Shown here: positions 25,356 to 33,304 of the stretch, in pieces | Layout: each line of letters starts with the position of its first letter | Numbering within the stretch: the first letter of the stretch is position 1 | Assembly (NCBI GenBank): GCA_900659855.1 | Contig: CAACVI010000011.1 | Coordinates: forward strand, 1-52,928 | Length of the DNA stretch: 52,928 nt | Reading direction: 5' to 3' | DNA from: Candidatus Desulfarcum epimagneticum | GTDB taxonomy: Bacteria; Desulfobacterota; Desulfobacteria; Desulfobacterales; CR-1 | Notes under the pieces: model-generated | What the model was told of the DNA's origin: nothing | Database searches by the model: none | The model's input: only the letters and a program-made list of their open reading frames with translations | Made by a program: the position numbers and the translations under genes

Positions 25356-27140
25356 TTATGTGCCCCCGGGATCAGCCACCCTGCCCATGAACAGGATGGC
25401 GCCGGTTTCATTGTCTTTGATGATGAATAGAAACGGGTGGTCGGCGCGAAACACCGGATAGCGTCGGATGGATCTCGCGGCCATCTCCACGGCCGTGGCG
25501 GCGGCCGCCTCCGCGCCTTCTTCGTTCACCTCCACAAACGCCTTGTGTTTGATCCGGGAAATAAAGAGTTTTCCTTTGGGCCAGCCCATGCCCCTGAAAT
25601 CAGCCTTCCCATTGGCGTCAAAGGCGTCCTTTACGCCCATGTTCTTTAATGGGGCCGCCAGGTCGTACCCGGTTTCAAATTTAAATTTGGGCAGAAACAG
25701 CCGGGCTTCCCGGGCCCGGGTTTGATCCAGCGCCGCCAGCCATTTTTCCAGATTCCGGTGGGTCAGTCCGCTTTCCAGTTTCCCCAGGCCGTCCACATTC
25801 CGGGGAAGCAGGACGATCATGGACATCCGGTTTTCTTTGCAGGGAATCTCAGCGGCCTGGAAATTTTTTTCATCCAGCAGCTTAAAATCGCTTTTCTGAT
25901 ACATGAGGGAAACAGTGGTTTGTTTCCCGTCCGGAAATTTAAAAGGGGCCTGCCGGGTATGGATTTCCTTGAATGGATTTTGCCACAGGCCCTTGAAGCA
26001 GATGGCGTTTAAAAGGACGCATACCGAATAGGGGTCCAGTTTTTCCAGTATCTTTTTGATTTTTCCTTTTGTTTTCTTTTTCACCCATTCGTTGATTGGG
26101 TCCAGGTCTCCGGCGAAAACCTCGGCGTCGTAGTCGTTTTTGAGCGCCGCCTTGAACCCCGGGCTGACGTCTCCCCCTGTGAGGCTCAATCCGTTTGCGA
26201 TGATCAGCTGTTGACCGGATTCAGACGCATGGGCCGCCAGTTTTTGATTGAGCTTTTTAAACGCGGCGCTCAGTCTCGGGGGGTCTATCTCAAAATTCAG
26301 GGCGTTTTTGATTTCTTTGGCGGTGTTTTCCCGGGCGCCGGCGTCGGTCATGGCCATGGCGGTTGAAATGCCGTGGGGTGAAAAAAAGAGGTTGCCTTCA
26401 GACGCCCCAAGCTCGCCGTACAATTTCACGGCAAAGGCGGCGTTTCCCATCACAAGAGAAAGGGCGCCTGTGGCGTCATCGGCGTCTGTTTCGCCGGGGA
26501 TATCGGGGGCGCCATCCGGTTTGATGGCGGCGATGTCGACGCCTTCTCCTGGGGCGTCATCCATAATCCTGACATTGATATAAAAGCACGCGTTCAAAAG
26601 GCCCCGCCGGTCAAAACGGACATACATCTTCTCATGGGGACCCGGCGCCTTTCCGGCGACGGCCTTTGCTTTTTGGTAGAGCGCGTCAAGGGTCAGCGCC
26701 TTTGCCCCTTTTTTATGAGACCCCGCCCGGGGGCCTTTTTCCACCCATTTTTCGCCTTCCGGGGCCGCGGAATCGCCGCGCCATTCCCTGTAATGGCGCT
26801 CCTCAACCCTGTTGTTTCTCACCACGATTGTGGTCTCGTTTCCGAACCCTGTCCAACTGGAGAAACGCTTTTTGTAAGAGTAGTTTCCCCTCCATTTTTT
26901 TTTAAGTTCCCGCCATTTTTTCTCGCTTTTTTCAATTTTTTCGATGATGGATTCGTTCATCTTTGCGTCGGGCTGTTTTTCGGAGGAGGCGGGTTTCCCC
27001 GGGGGCGGCGGCTCTGTCTGGGCCCCCGCCCACTTCGCCTGGAAGGCGCCCTGGAATCGCGCCTGAGCCTGGGCCTGTTCATATGAGCGGGCCGCGAAGA
27101 AAAATCCCGCCGCGAGGGTCAGCGCCCATATCTTTTTCAT
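25356..27140 (-). CDS. Secreted serpin with extra N-terminal region
   Basis: 594 aa. A signal peptide (MKKIWALTLAAGFFFAA) is followed by a ~190-residue region unlike serpins, with a basic helix KWRELKKKWRG and a W/Y-rich strand segment. The serpin domain fills the rest: FSPHGISTAMAMT, FKGLWQNPF, MSMIVLLPR and the C-terminal HPFLFIIKDNETGAILFMGR. The hinge EEGAEAAAATAV has the small-residue P15-P8 pattern of inhibitory serpins. Counting from it puts Arg556-Ser557 at P1-P1', predicting a trypsin-like target. AAGGAG lies before the ATG. It would act outside the cell or in the periplasm. Confidence 0.9.
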   Translation of the reverse strand: MKKIWALTLAAGFFFAARSYEQAQAQARFQGAFQAKWAGAQTEPPPPGKPASSEKQPDAKMNESIIEKIEKSEKKWRELKKKWRGNYSYKKRFSSWTGFGNETTIVVRNNRVEERHYREWRGDSAAPEGEKWVEKGPRAGSHKKGAKALTLDALYQKAKAVAGKAPGPHEKMYVRFDRRGLLNACFYINVRIMDDAPGEGVDIAAIKPDGAPDIPGETDADDATGALSLVMGNAAFAVKLYGELGASEGNLFFSPHGISTAMAMTDAGARENTAKEIKNALNFEIDPPRLSAAFKKLNQKLAAHASESGQQLIIANGLSLTGGDVSPGFKAALKNDYDAEVFAGDLDPINEWVKKKTKGKIKKILEKLDPYSVCVLLNAICFKGLWQNPFKEIHTRQAPFKFPDGKQTTVSLMYQKSDFKLLDEKNFQAAEIPCKENRMSMIVLLPRNVDGLGKLESGLTHRNLEKWLAALDQTRAREARLFLPKFKFETGYDLAAPLKNMGVKDAFDANGKADFRGMGWPKGKLFISRIKHKAFVEVNEEGAEAAAATAVEMAARSIRRYPVFRADHPFLFIIKDNETGAILFMGRVADPGGT

Positions 27141-27197
27141 TTTTTTTCTCCTTTTTTTGGCGAGGGGAAACAGGGTGGGGCCGAGGGTTCGGACCCC

Positions 27198-28277
27198 TTA
27201 CATGGCGGCCTTTTTCGCTTCGTCCAGCCACGCGTTCCATTTGTCCATGTTCAGCGCTTTCCAGTCCGCCACATGCCGCTGAATGTCTTCGGGACTTTTT
27301 TCTCCTCCAAACATGAGGTTGTTCTGGAGAGCGATGTCCGCCAGTGGAAGGGACATGATCTCAAACAGTCTGGCGGCCGCCGGGTTCTTTTCCAGGAATT
27401 TTTTATTGGCGATCACCACCACATCGTTGGCCGGGAAACCCATTTTTAAAGGATCGGTGACCGCGCCCGTGATTCCGGTTTGCGTCATGTAATCCGCCCA
27501 TTCTTTTTCGCTTTCTCTCGGAATATTTTTCGGCACGTTGATCCAGACCACATCCTGGCCGGGCTTTAACTTAAAGAGCGTCCAGTTTGGGGTCCATGTG
27601 TAGAAAAAGATCGGTTTGCCCGCTTTGTACGCGGCCAGCGCGCCGGCCATGCCGGCGGAATACCCGGCTTTGATCGGATGGATGTGCTCAGTTAAGCCAT
27701 ACTGTTCCAGATGAAAGGCGATGGCCTTTTCGCACCCCCATCCCGGGGGACACGCCACCAGATCCGCCTTTCCGTCGCCGTCGGAGTCGAACGCGTCTTT
27801 CACATCTTTGCGTTTGAAATCGTCCAGGGATGTGATGGCGTATTTTTCAGCGTGCGCTCTGGATACGAGATACCCCTGCAACGCGCCGGCTTTGATGACG
27901 CGCCCGGCGACTTTCGCCTTTTCATCGAAGTCTTTCGGAAACTGGGCCTTGTGAAGGGGATACCAGCCATTGGCCCAGAAATCCACATCGCCCTGGCAGA
28001 CCGCCTGGTAGAAAATGGGATTGCTTAAGTCCTTGGGCGCTTTCACATCATACCCCAGCTCTTTGAGTCCCTGGGAGTAAAGGGCCTCAGAGAAAAAACC
28101 GGTGGTCCAGGTCGCCCGTCCCGGCTGAACGGTTATCCCGTCTCCCGGCAGGGCCGAGTCTTTTTTTGCCGGATCGGATTCCGGCGCGCACGAGATCAGA
28201 AGAGTCGCGGCAAGCGCCGCAAGAAAAAAGACGGCTAAAAAACGGCTCATTTGTGAACGACATTTTTTTATACACAT
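27198..28277 (-). CDS. proX: Glycine betaine/proline ABC importer substrate-binding lipoprotein
   Basis: 359 aa. The lipobox LLISC places the modified Cys at 30. The mature ProX-type domain includes WTTGFFSEALYSQGLKELGY, FWANGWYPLH, the cation-binding YTWTPNW aromatic segment and WINVPKNIPR. It delivers betaine-like osmolytes to ProWV. The start ATG at 28277 has GGAGG 6 bases upstream. An 11-bp inverted repeat and a copy of the dispersed element lie between it and proW, so it may be expressed separately from proVW. Confidence 0.92.
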   Translation of the reverse strand: MCIKKCRSQMSRFLAVFFLAALAATLLISCAPESDPAKKDSALPGDGITVQPGRATWTTGFFSEALYSQGLKELGYDVKAPKDLSNPIFYQAVCQGDVDFWANGWYPLHKAQFPKDFDEKAKVAGRVIKAGALQGYLVSRAHAEKYAITSLDDFKRKDVKDAFDSDGDGKADLVACPPGWGCEKAIAFHLEQYGLTEHIHPIKAGYSAGMAGALAAYKAGKPIFFYTWTPNWTLFKLKPGQDVVWINVPKNIPRESEKEWADYMTQTGITGAVTDPLKMGFPANDVVVIANKKFLEKNPAAARLFEIMSLPLADIALQNNLMFGGEKSPEDIQRHVADWKALNMDKWNAWLDEAKKAAM

Positions 28278-28303
28278 AGAAACCTCCGTATATTGTGTTC
28301 GCG

Positions 28304-28348
28304 CCGGATCTTTCCGCCGCGCGCCCGCCGCGCTCCAGAAAGATCCGG
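28304..28348 (-). promoter_or_regulatory. Perfect 11-bp inverted repeat upstream of proX
   Basis: CCGGATCTTTC (28304-28314) and GAAAGATCCGG (28338-28348) flank a GC-rich 23-nt loop, ending ~26 bp before the proX start. It could be a leader hairpin or an operator. No U-run follows on the proX strand, so a simple terminator is unlikely. Confidence 0.5.
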
Positions 28349-28416
28349 AATATGGGTTTTAAAAGTTTTCGTCCCAAAGCGCCCCCTTCAAGGGAATTTA
28401 CGGCGCTGTCATTTTT

Positions 28417-28591
28417 TGATAAATTCGTAGAAAATGACGGGACAGCGTCGTAGAAAATCACGGGACAGCGTCGTAAAAAATTCGATATACAAGGCGTAGC
28501 GCTTATTTTTGATTGAGGCAATACATGCAGTATGCCTCAATCAAAAATAAGCGCTGCAACACAGTAGATCGGATTTTTTATGATGCTGTCA
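28417..28591 (+). repeat. Dispersed ~150-bp palindromic element, copy D
   Basis: Left end TGATAAATTCGTAGAAAATG with its GGGACAGCGTCG segment duplicated in tandem, the core palindrome TTATTTTTGATTGAGGCA at ~28503-28550, and the right end GATGCTGTCA. It sits between proW and proX. Its last three bases, read on the minus strand, are the TGA stop of proW. Confidence 0.85.
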
Positions 28592-29428
28592 TTTTTTGCT
28601 TCCCATGGATTGCGTAATCCGATCCAACACCATGGCCATCAAAACGATGCTCAACCCGCCGATGCCCGCAAGTCCGACATCCAGGCTGTTCAACCCCTGG
28701 AAGACGGGGAGCCCGAGGCCCCCGGCGCCGATGAGCGCGGCGATCACCACCATCGACAGTGACAGCATGATCGTCTGGTTCAATCCGGCCATAATCGTGG
28801 GCATGGCCAGGGGGAGCTGAACCTTCATCAGAATCTGCCGGGGCGTGGCGCCGAACGCCCGCGCCGCCTCGATCAGCTCGGGGTCCACCTGGCGGATGCC
28901 CAGACTGGTCAGACGAATCATGGGCGGCATGGAGAAGATGATGGTGGCGATGACGCCGGCCACCGTGCCGATGCTGAACAGCATGACCACGGGAACCAGG
29001 TAGACAAAGGCCGGGGTCGTCTGCATGGTGTCCAGGACCGGCCGAAGGACCGCTTCAAACCGCTTGCTCCGTGACGCGAGAATCCCCACCGGCGCGCCCA
29101 CCGCGGCGCAGAAAAGGACGGCGCACAAGACCATGGCCAAAGTGGTCATGGTTTCGCTCCAAAGTCCCAAAAAACCGATAAAGGTCAGGGTGACGGCGGT
29201 GAAAAGCGCGACTCTTTTTCCGGCGAATCGCCATGCGATCAGGGTAAACGCCAGTATGACCGCCGGGGGAGGCAGGACGTTCAATAGATGATCCAGACCG
29301 TTCAGGGTCTTTTCCACCGGCGCTTTCATCATTTGAAAATGGGGACGAAAATGGGTCACCAGCCACTCCACGGCGGCTTCGATCCATTCATCCAGCGGAA
29401 TGGTGAAACGGTCAAAATAAAGCGCCAT
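28589..29428 (-). CDS. proW: Glycine betaine/proline ABC importer permease
   Basis: 279 aa with a conserved ProW core: six membrane helices, the periplasmic-side PVLDTMQTTPAFVYLVP segment and the EAA loop (ELIEAARAFGATPRQILMKVQLPLAMPTIMAG region) that docks on ProV. N-terminal MALYFDRFTIPLDEW resembles ProW amphipathic starts. The start ATG lies 14 bp after proV. The stop codon is supplied by the end of repeat copy D. Confidence 0.93.
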   Translation of the reverse strand: MALYFDRFTIPLDEWIEAAVEWLVTHFRPHFQMMKAPVEKTLNGLDHLLNVLPPPAVILAFTLIAWRFAGKRVALFTAVTLTFIGFLGLWSETMTTLAMVLCAVLFCAAVGAPVGILASRSKRFEAVLRPVLDTMQTTPAFVYLVPVVMLFSIGTVAGVIATIIFSMPPMIRLTSLGIRQVDPELIEAARAFGATPRQILMKVQLPLAMPTIMAGLNQTIMLSLSMVVIAALIGAGGLGLPVFQGLNSLDVGLAGIGGLSIVLMAMVLDRITQSMGSKK

Positions 29429-29442
29429 CGACGCCCCCTTTT

Positions 29443-30651
29443 TTATGATGTGTTTCGGCTCAGCGCCCGAAGAAAACGATTTTTTGAAATGGCCCCCATG
29501 TATCGGTTGTCATCGTCCACCACAGGGGCGGCCCAGTCCGAGTGGATGATCATCTCCGCCGCGTCCTGGAGAACCGAGTCGGATTTGACGGCGGTCGCGC
29601 CGTGTATCAGCGCCGATTCCAGGGAGTTTTCCATATCCGATCCGAGGATGGCGCCCAGGGAGTCTGCGGAGACCACGCCCAGGAACCGGCGGCTCCGGTC
29701 CAGGGCATAGGCGTACGGCCCTCTGTCCCGGTCGCGAATGCGCTGGATGGCCACGCGCGGCCCTTCGCCCCCGCGCCGGGTGATGGTGGCGTATTTTTTT
29801 TCAGCCAGCTGTCCGGCGGTGAGGATATTCGTGGGGTCCACGCCCCGGAAAAAGGCCCGGACGTAATCGTCGGCCGGATTCCTGAGTATCTCTTCAGGAG
29901 AGCCCGTCTGGACAATGCGTCCCCCCTCCATGATGGCGATCCGGTCCCCGATTCTCATGGCTTCGTCCAGGTCGTGGGATATAAAGACAATGGCGCGCGT
30001 CTTTTCCGCCTGAAGTTTTAAAAGCTCGTCCTGCATTTCGGTTCGAATCAGGGGGTCGAGCGCCGAAAACGCTTCGTCCATCAGCATCACGCAGGGGTCC
30101 GCCGCCAGCGCCCGGGCCAGCCCGACCCTTTGGCGCATGCCGCCGGACAGCTCGTCCGGCCGGCTTTGGGCGTAAGGTTTCAATCCGACCTGATCCAGGG
30201 CCTCCATGGCGCGACGCTCCCTGTCTTTTTCCGGAACTTCCGATATCTCCAGAGCGAACGCCGCGTTTTTTAAAACAGTCATGTGCGGCATCAGGGCGAA
30301 CGACTGAAACACCATGCTCATCTTCTCCCGCCGCATCCGCGTCAGCTCGTCCCGGCGCATTTTCGCCACATCTTTTCCTTCAAAAAAGACCGCGCCCGAC
30401 GTCGGCCGGATCAGTCGGTTGATCATCCGGATCAGGGTCGATTTTCCCGATCCGGACAGTCCCATGACCACAAAAATTTCGCCCTCGCGCACAGAGAAAC
30501 TGGCGTTGTTCACCCCGATGGAAAGGCCGGTCTTTGCGAACACCTCATCTTTGCCCATTCCCGAATTCGCCAGGGCGACGGCTTTTTCGGGATGCGCGCC
30601 GAAGACCTTAAATAGATTTTTCACCACCACTTTTTCGTCCGGGTCGGACAT
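29443..30651 (-). CDS. proV: Glycine betaine/proline ABC importer ATPase with CBS domains
   Basis: 402 aa from the ATG at 30651, preceded by AAAGGGGGTGAAA. A GTG two codons earlier is possible. NBD: Walker A GLSGSGKST, signature LSGGMRQRVGLARAL, Walker B MLMDEAFSALD and H-loop SHDLDEA. Two C-terminal CBS repeats (from ~290) are the osmosensory module of ProV/OpuA-type ATPases. The characteristic insert VFGAHPEKAVALANSGMGKD near the start is typical of the family. Confidence 0.94.
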   Translation of the reverse strand: MSDPDEKVVVKNLFKVFGAHPEKAVALANSGMGKDEVFAKTGLSIGVNNASFSVREGEIFVVMGLSGSGKSTLIRMINRLIRPTSGAVFFEGKDVAKMRRDELTRMRREKMSMVFQSFALMPHMTVLKNAAFALEISEVPEKDRERRAMEALDQVGLKPYAQSRPDELSGGMRQRVGLARALAADPCVMLMDEAFSALDPLIRTEMQDELLKLQAEKTRAIVFISHDLDEAMRIGDRIAIMEGGRIVQTGSPEEILRNPADDYVRAFFRGVDPTNILTAGQLAEKKYATITRRGGEGPRVAIQRIRDRDRGPYAYALDRSRRFLGVVSADSLGAILGSDMENSLESALIHGATAVKSDSVLQDAAEMIIHSDWAAPVVDDDNRYMGAISKNRFLRALSRNTS

Positions 30652-30720
30652 TTTCACCCCCTTTCCGGCGCTCGTTTGAAAAAAGGGACGACGCGCAAGG
30701 CCCCGGTCGGCATATAAAAA

Positions 30721-32019
30721 TTATGACAGTTTCAGAGGCGCCAAAACCGCGTGACGCCCCCAGTGAACCTTTTTGCTGGTGTTGACAAACGTGGCGGTCG
30801 CGCTGACCAGGCGGCCGTCGTCGTCGCCACGACGAAAAAAGATGGGGCGCAAAAGAATCCTCGCGTTTGTCATCAGGGATATCCGGTCATTGACAGGGTC
30901 AAAAAAAGGAATGTCATAGCGGTCGCTCTCCACAAATCGCGTCTCCATAAACGTCACATGATCCACCTCCGGGCGATGGGGCGTCCGGCCGTTGAGAACC
31001 TGCGTCACAATGCGCGTCCACTTGTTTTTATTCGTCTTCCCGAAAAAAACCCCGCGCGCGCCCCACTCATCATCCGGGTTGGGGGAATGGACCACTTTGA
31101 TCACCCGGCCGCGTCTTTTTGTCATCAAACGCTCAAATGTGTCGGACGACCCGTCGGAGCGTATCAGCCGGCACGGCGGAGAGGCTTTTTTTAGAATGTC
31201 ATAATCATCGGGGCCCATTTCGTTTTCAAGCCGCGTTTTCAGCCCGTCATCAAACAGCAGGGCAAAGGCCGCTTTCGCGGAAAAGCCATGGAACAGCGGG
31301 TTGATATATTCCAGATCGCCGGCGATGAGTCTTTTACGGATCGGGGGGGGGAGCTTTTCAAAACTTCGCATATAGGAAAAACGATAGATGGGGCCGGTGA
31401 AATTCTCGCCGGGATCGCTGAAGAAACCGATATCCGTCTTTATGCCGAACTGCTTTCGCAATCTTTTTTGCATGATGGAAAGCTCGGGGATATAGTCCGC
31501 CCATTTTTCATCCGCCAGAATATGCCGGACGCCTGTGCCGGCCATGGCTTCATACAGCGAATCGGAACTCATGCCGTACGCCGCATGTATGGCGTGAGTG
31601 AATCCGATGGAACTGTAAACCTCTTCCACTTCGCTGATTTGCGGCTCCTCGTTTTCGAGAATCATGTCGAATCGGAAGGTCATTAATTTTTTGTCGGGGT
31701 CCAGCCCTTTCAAATCGTCGGCCACGCCGATATCCAGAATCCGTCTCACTCTCCGGGAATCGGGATAGAGTTTTTGAAGCGCGTCGAAATAGGAAAAGAC
31801 CGCGCGGCCCACGCGCTCGATTTTTCTCACCGTCTCCGCGGGTATGGAAAAGGGTTCGCGGGCCGCCAGCCATGGCGGATGAGCGGGATTCTTTTCCCTG
31901 AACTCCGCCCCTTCGGCCAGCAGAACGGCTTCAATTTCCCGGCCGGCCGCTATCTCTTCCTTTTTTGTGGACCAGGATTTGAAATTGACGCCTTTGATCG
32001 GTCGCAATTCGCTGCCCAT
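30721..32019 (-). CDS. Hypothetical protein, possible ATP-grasp-like fold
   Basis: 432 aa, soluble, no signal peptide. I do not recognise a named family. Segments such as MTFRFDMILENEEPQISEVE, a GxFFGKTNKNKWTRIVTQVL strand and a terminal RPIFFRRGDD...FVNTSKKVHWG recall glutathionylspermidine-synthase/ATP-grasp-like proteins, where acidic ExxE positions bind Mg-ATP. The similarity is by eye only. AAAGGA precedes the ATG. It lies just upstream of the proVWX operon on the same strand but 63 bp away, so co-transcription is possible. Confidence 0.55.
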   Translation of the reverse strand: MGSELRPIKGVNFKSWSTKKEEIAAGREIEAVLLAEGAEFREKNPAHPPWLAAREPFSIPAETVRKIERVGRAVFSYFDALQKLYPDSRRVRRILDIGVADDLKGLDPDKKLMTFRFDMILENEEPQISEVEEVYSSIGFTHAIHAAYGMSSDSLYEAMAGTGVRHILADEKWADYIPELSIMQKRLRKQFGIKTDIGFFSDPGENFTGPIYRFSYMRSFEKLPPPIRKRLIAGDLEYINPLFHGFSAKAAFALLFDDGLKTRLENEMGPDDYDILKKASPPCRLIRSDGSSDTFERLMTKRRGRVIKVVHSPNPDDEWGARGVFFGKTNKNKWTRIVTQVLNGRTPHRPEVDHVTFMETRFVESDRYDIPFFDPVNDRISLMTNARILLRPIFFRRGDDDGRLVSATATFVNTSKKVHWGRHAVLAPLKLS

Positions 32020-32212
32020 TGGGAATCCTTTCTCTTTTAAAAAAGCGGGTCCATCCGGTTTTTGCGCGCCTGATGGTTGGAGAAGTGTGGGCGCTCCGGC
32101 TCACTCTTTTTGATGGCGTCCAGGAAATCAAGGAGGGAACCTTCATGTCCGCCTGATCTTTTGTATCATGGATTCAGCGCTGTTGGCTATCGTTATTTTC
32201 GCGCGTTAGGGT

Positions 32213-32364
32213 TGACAGCATCGTAAAAAATCCGATCTACTGTGTTGCAGCGCTTATTTTTAATTGAGGCATACTACATGTATTGCCTCAATTAAAAATA
32301 ACCACTACGCCTTGTATATCGAATTTTTTACGACGCTGTCCCGTGATTTTTTACGAGTTTATCA
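32213..32364 (-). repeat. Dispersed ~150-bp palindromic element, copy E (inverted)
   Basis: TGACAGCATCGTAAAAAATC at the left, the core palindrome at ~32258-32306, CCACTACGCCTTGTATATCG, and the right end TTTTTTACGAGTTTATCA. The second element type begins at the very next base. Confidence 0.85.
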
Positions 32365-32521
32365 GGGTTCGCTCAAAAATTAGTTTACAATTTTGGGAGT
32401 TAAGTCGCCCGCTTGACAAGGCGTGAAAACTTGAGGCATATCGGGATATGCCGAGTTTTCATAACGCAGTCAGGCAGGATGAATCGGCTTCCAAAATGTA
32501 AAGTTATTTTTGAGCGAGCCC
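32365..32521. repeat. Second palindromic element, ~157 bp with ~34-bp inverted ends
   Basis: Ends GGGTTCGCTCAAAAATTAGT and, inverted, GGGCTCGCTCAAAAATAACT; the match continues through TTTACA and TTTTGG. The interior has GACAAGGCGTGAAAAC, a palindrome AGGCATATCGGGATATGCC and ATAACGCAGTCAGGCAGG. That order (ACAAGGCGT, GAGGCA palindrome, ACGCAGT) parallels the more abundant element. No ORF. It is MITE-like in size and structure. Confidence 0.75.
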
Positions 32522-32527
32522 TTATCT

Positions 32528-33208
32528 TTATTGACATGATTTCGTGGCGATCCAGATGGTATGAACGGGACCCTTTTTATGGGTTCTGGCCCGGACTTTT
32601 TTTTCAAGGACATGAAAAGATGACCGATTCAGTCTCTGGGTAAAACCCGTGTCCGGCGCCGATGACCAGACGGCAAGGACACCGCCCGGCCGTAACGCGC
32701 GGCGCGCCATGGCGAGTCCTGACATGCTGTACAACTCATCATTTGTTTTTTGAGTCAAACTGTCCGGGCCATTGTCCACATCCAGAAGAATCGCGTCAAA
32801 GGCCGATGTGTGGTTTTTGATGATGTTCATGACATCTTCAAGCGCCACCGTGACACGGGAATCCTTGAGGGGATCGCCGGCCAACGGTCCCAACACGTTT
32901 TTATTCCATTCGACCACGGATGGAACAAGCTCAGCAAGAAGAACGTCCGCGTCAGAATGAAGCGCCCCAAGAGCCGCCGCAAGTGTGTGTCCCATTCCAA
33001 GTCCGCCAATCAGCGCCCTGGCGTTTTTTCGCTCGGCAATCTTGGGGCAGGATAACTCGGCGAGCATCCTTTCAGAACCGAACATTCTGCTGTTCATAAG
33101 CTCCCGCCCGTTTACACGGATGGAATACTCCGTATCCCTCTGGTGGAGCGTCAACTCTTTTTTGTGATCAGGCGTTTTGGAACGGCCCAGCAATTTCCAT
33201 GGAATCAT
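32528..33208 (-). CDS. Spermidine-synthase-like methyltransferase-fold protein
   Basis: 226 aa, Rossmann-fold SpeE-like domain: EYSIRVNGRELMNSRMFGSE near the start, the nucleotide-binding GGLGMGHTLAAAL loop, the acidic VLLAELVPSVVEWN strand end, and DAILLDVDNGPDSL in place of the classic catalytic LLDLxD region. Lacking the N-terminal barrel and full polyamine site, it may act on another substrate. AAGGA precedes the ATG. Repeat elements lie on both sides, and its stop is 6 bp from the second element. Confidence 0.8.
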   Translation of the reverse strand: MIPWKLLGRSKTPDHKKELTLHQRDTEYSIRVNGRELMNSRMFGSERMLAELSCPKIAERKNARALIGGLGMGHTLAAALGALHSDADVLLAELVPSVVEWNKNVLGPLAGDPLKDSRVTVALEDVMNIIKNHTSAFDAILLDVDNGPDSLTQKTNDELYSMSGLAMARRALRPGGVLAVWSSAPDTGFTQRLNRSSFHVLEKKVRARTHKKGPVHTIWIATKSCQ

Positions 33209-33253
33209 ACATGTCCTTACAAGGCAGGAACTGTCACATGCGCGTCTTCCGGC

Positions 33254-33304
33254 CCATTTTTCACGAGTTTATCAATTTTTGAGCGAACCCTAAGTTAAAA
33301 ATTC
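33254..33304 (-). repeat. Chimeric repeat fragment at the DUF262 gene 3' end
   Basis: TTTTTCACGAGTTTATCA (end of the ~150-bp element) is joined to ATTTTTGAGCGAACCCT (end of the second element) and then AAGTTAAAAATTCGA, which matches the interior of copy C. The DUF262 gene takes its last codons and stop from it. Confidence 0.6.
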
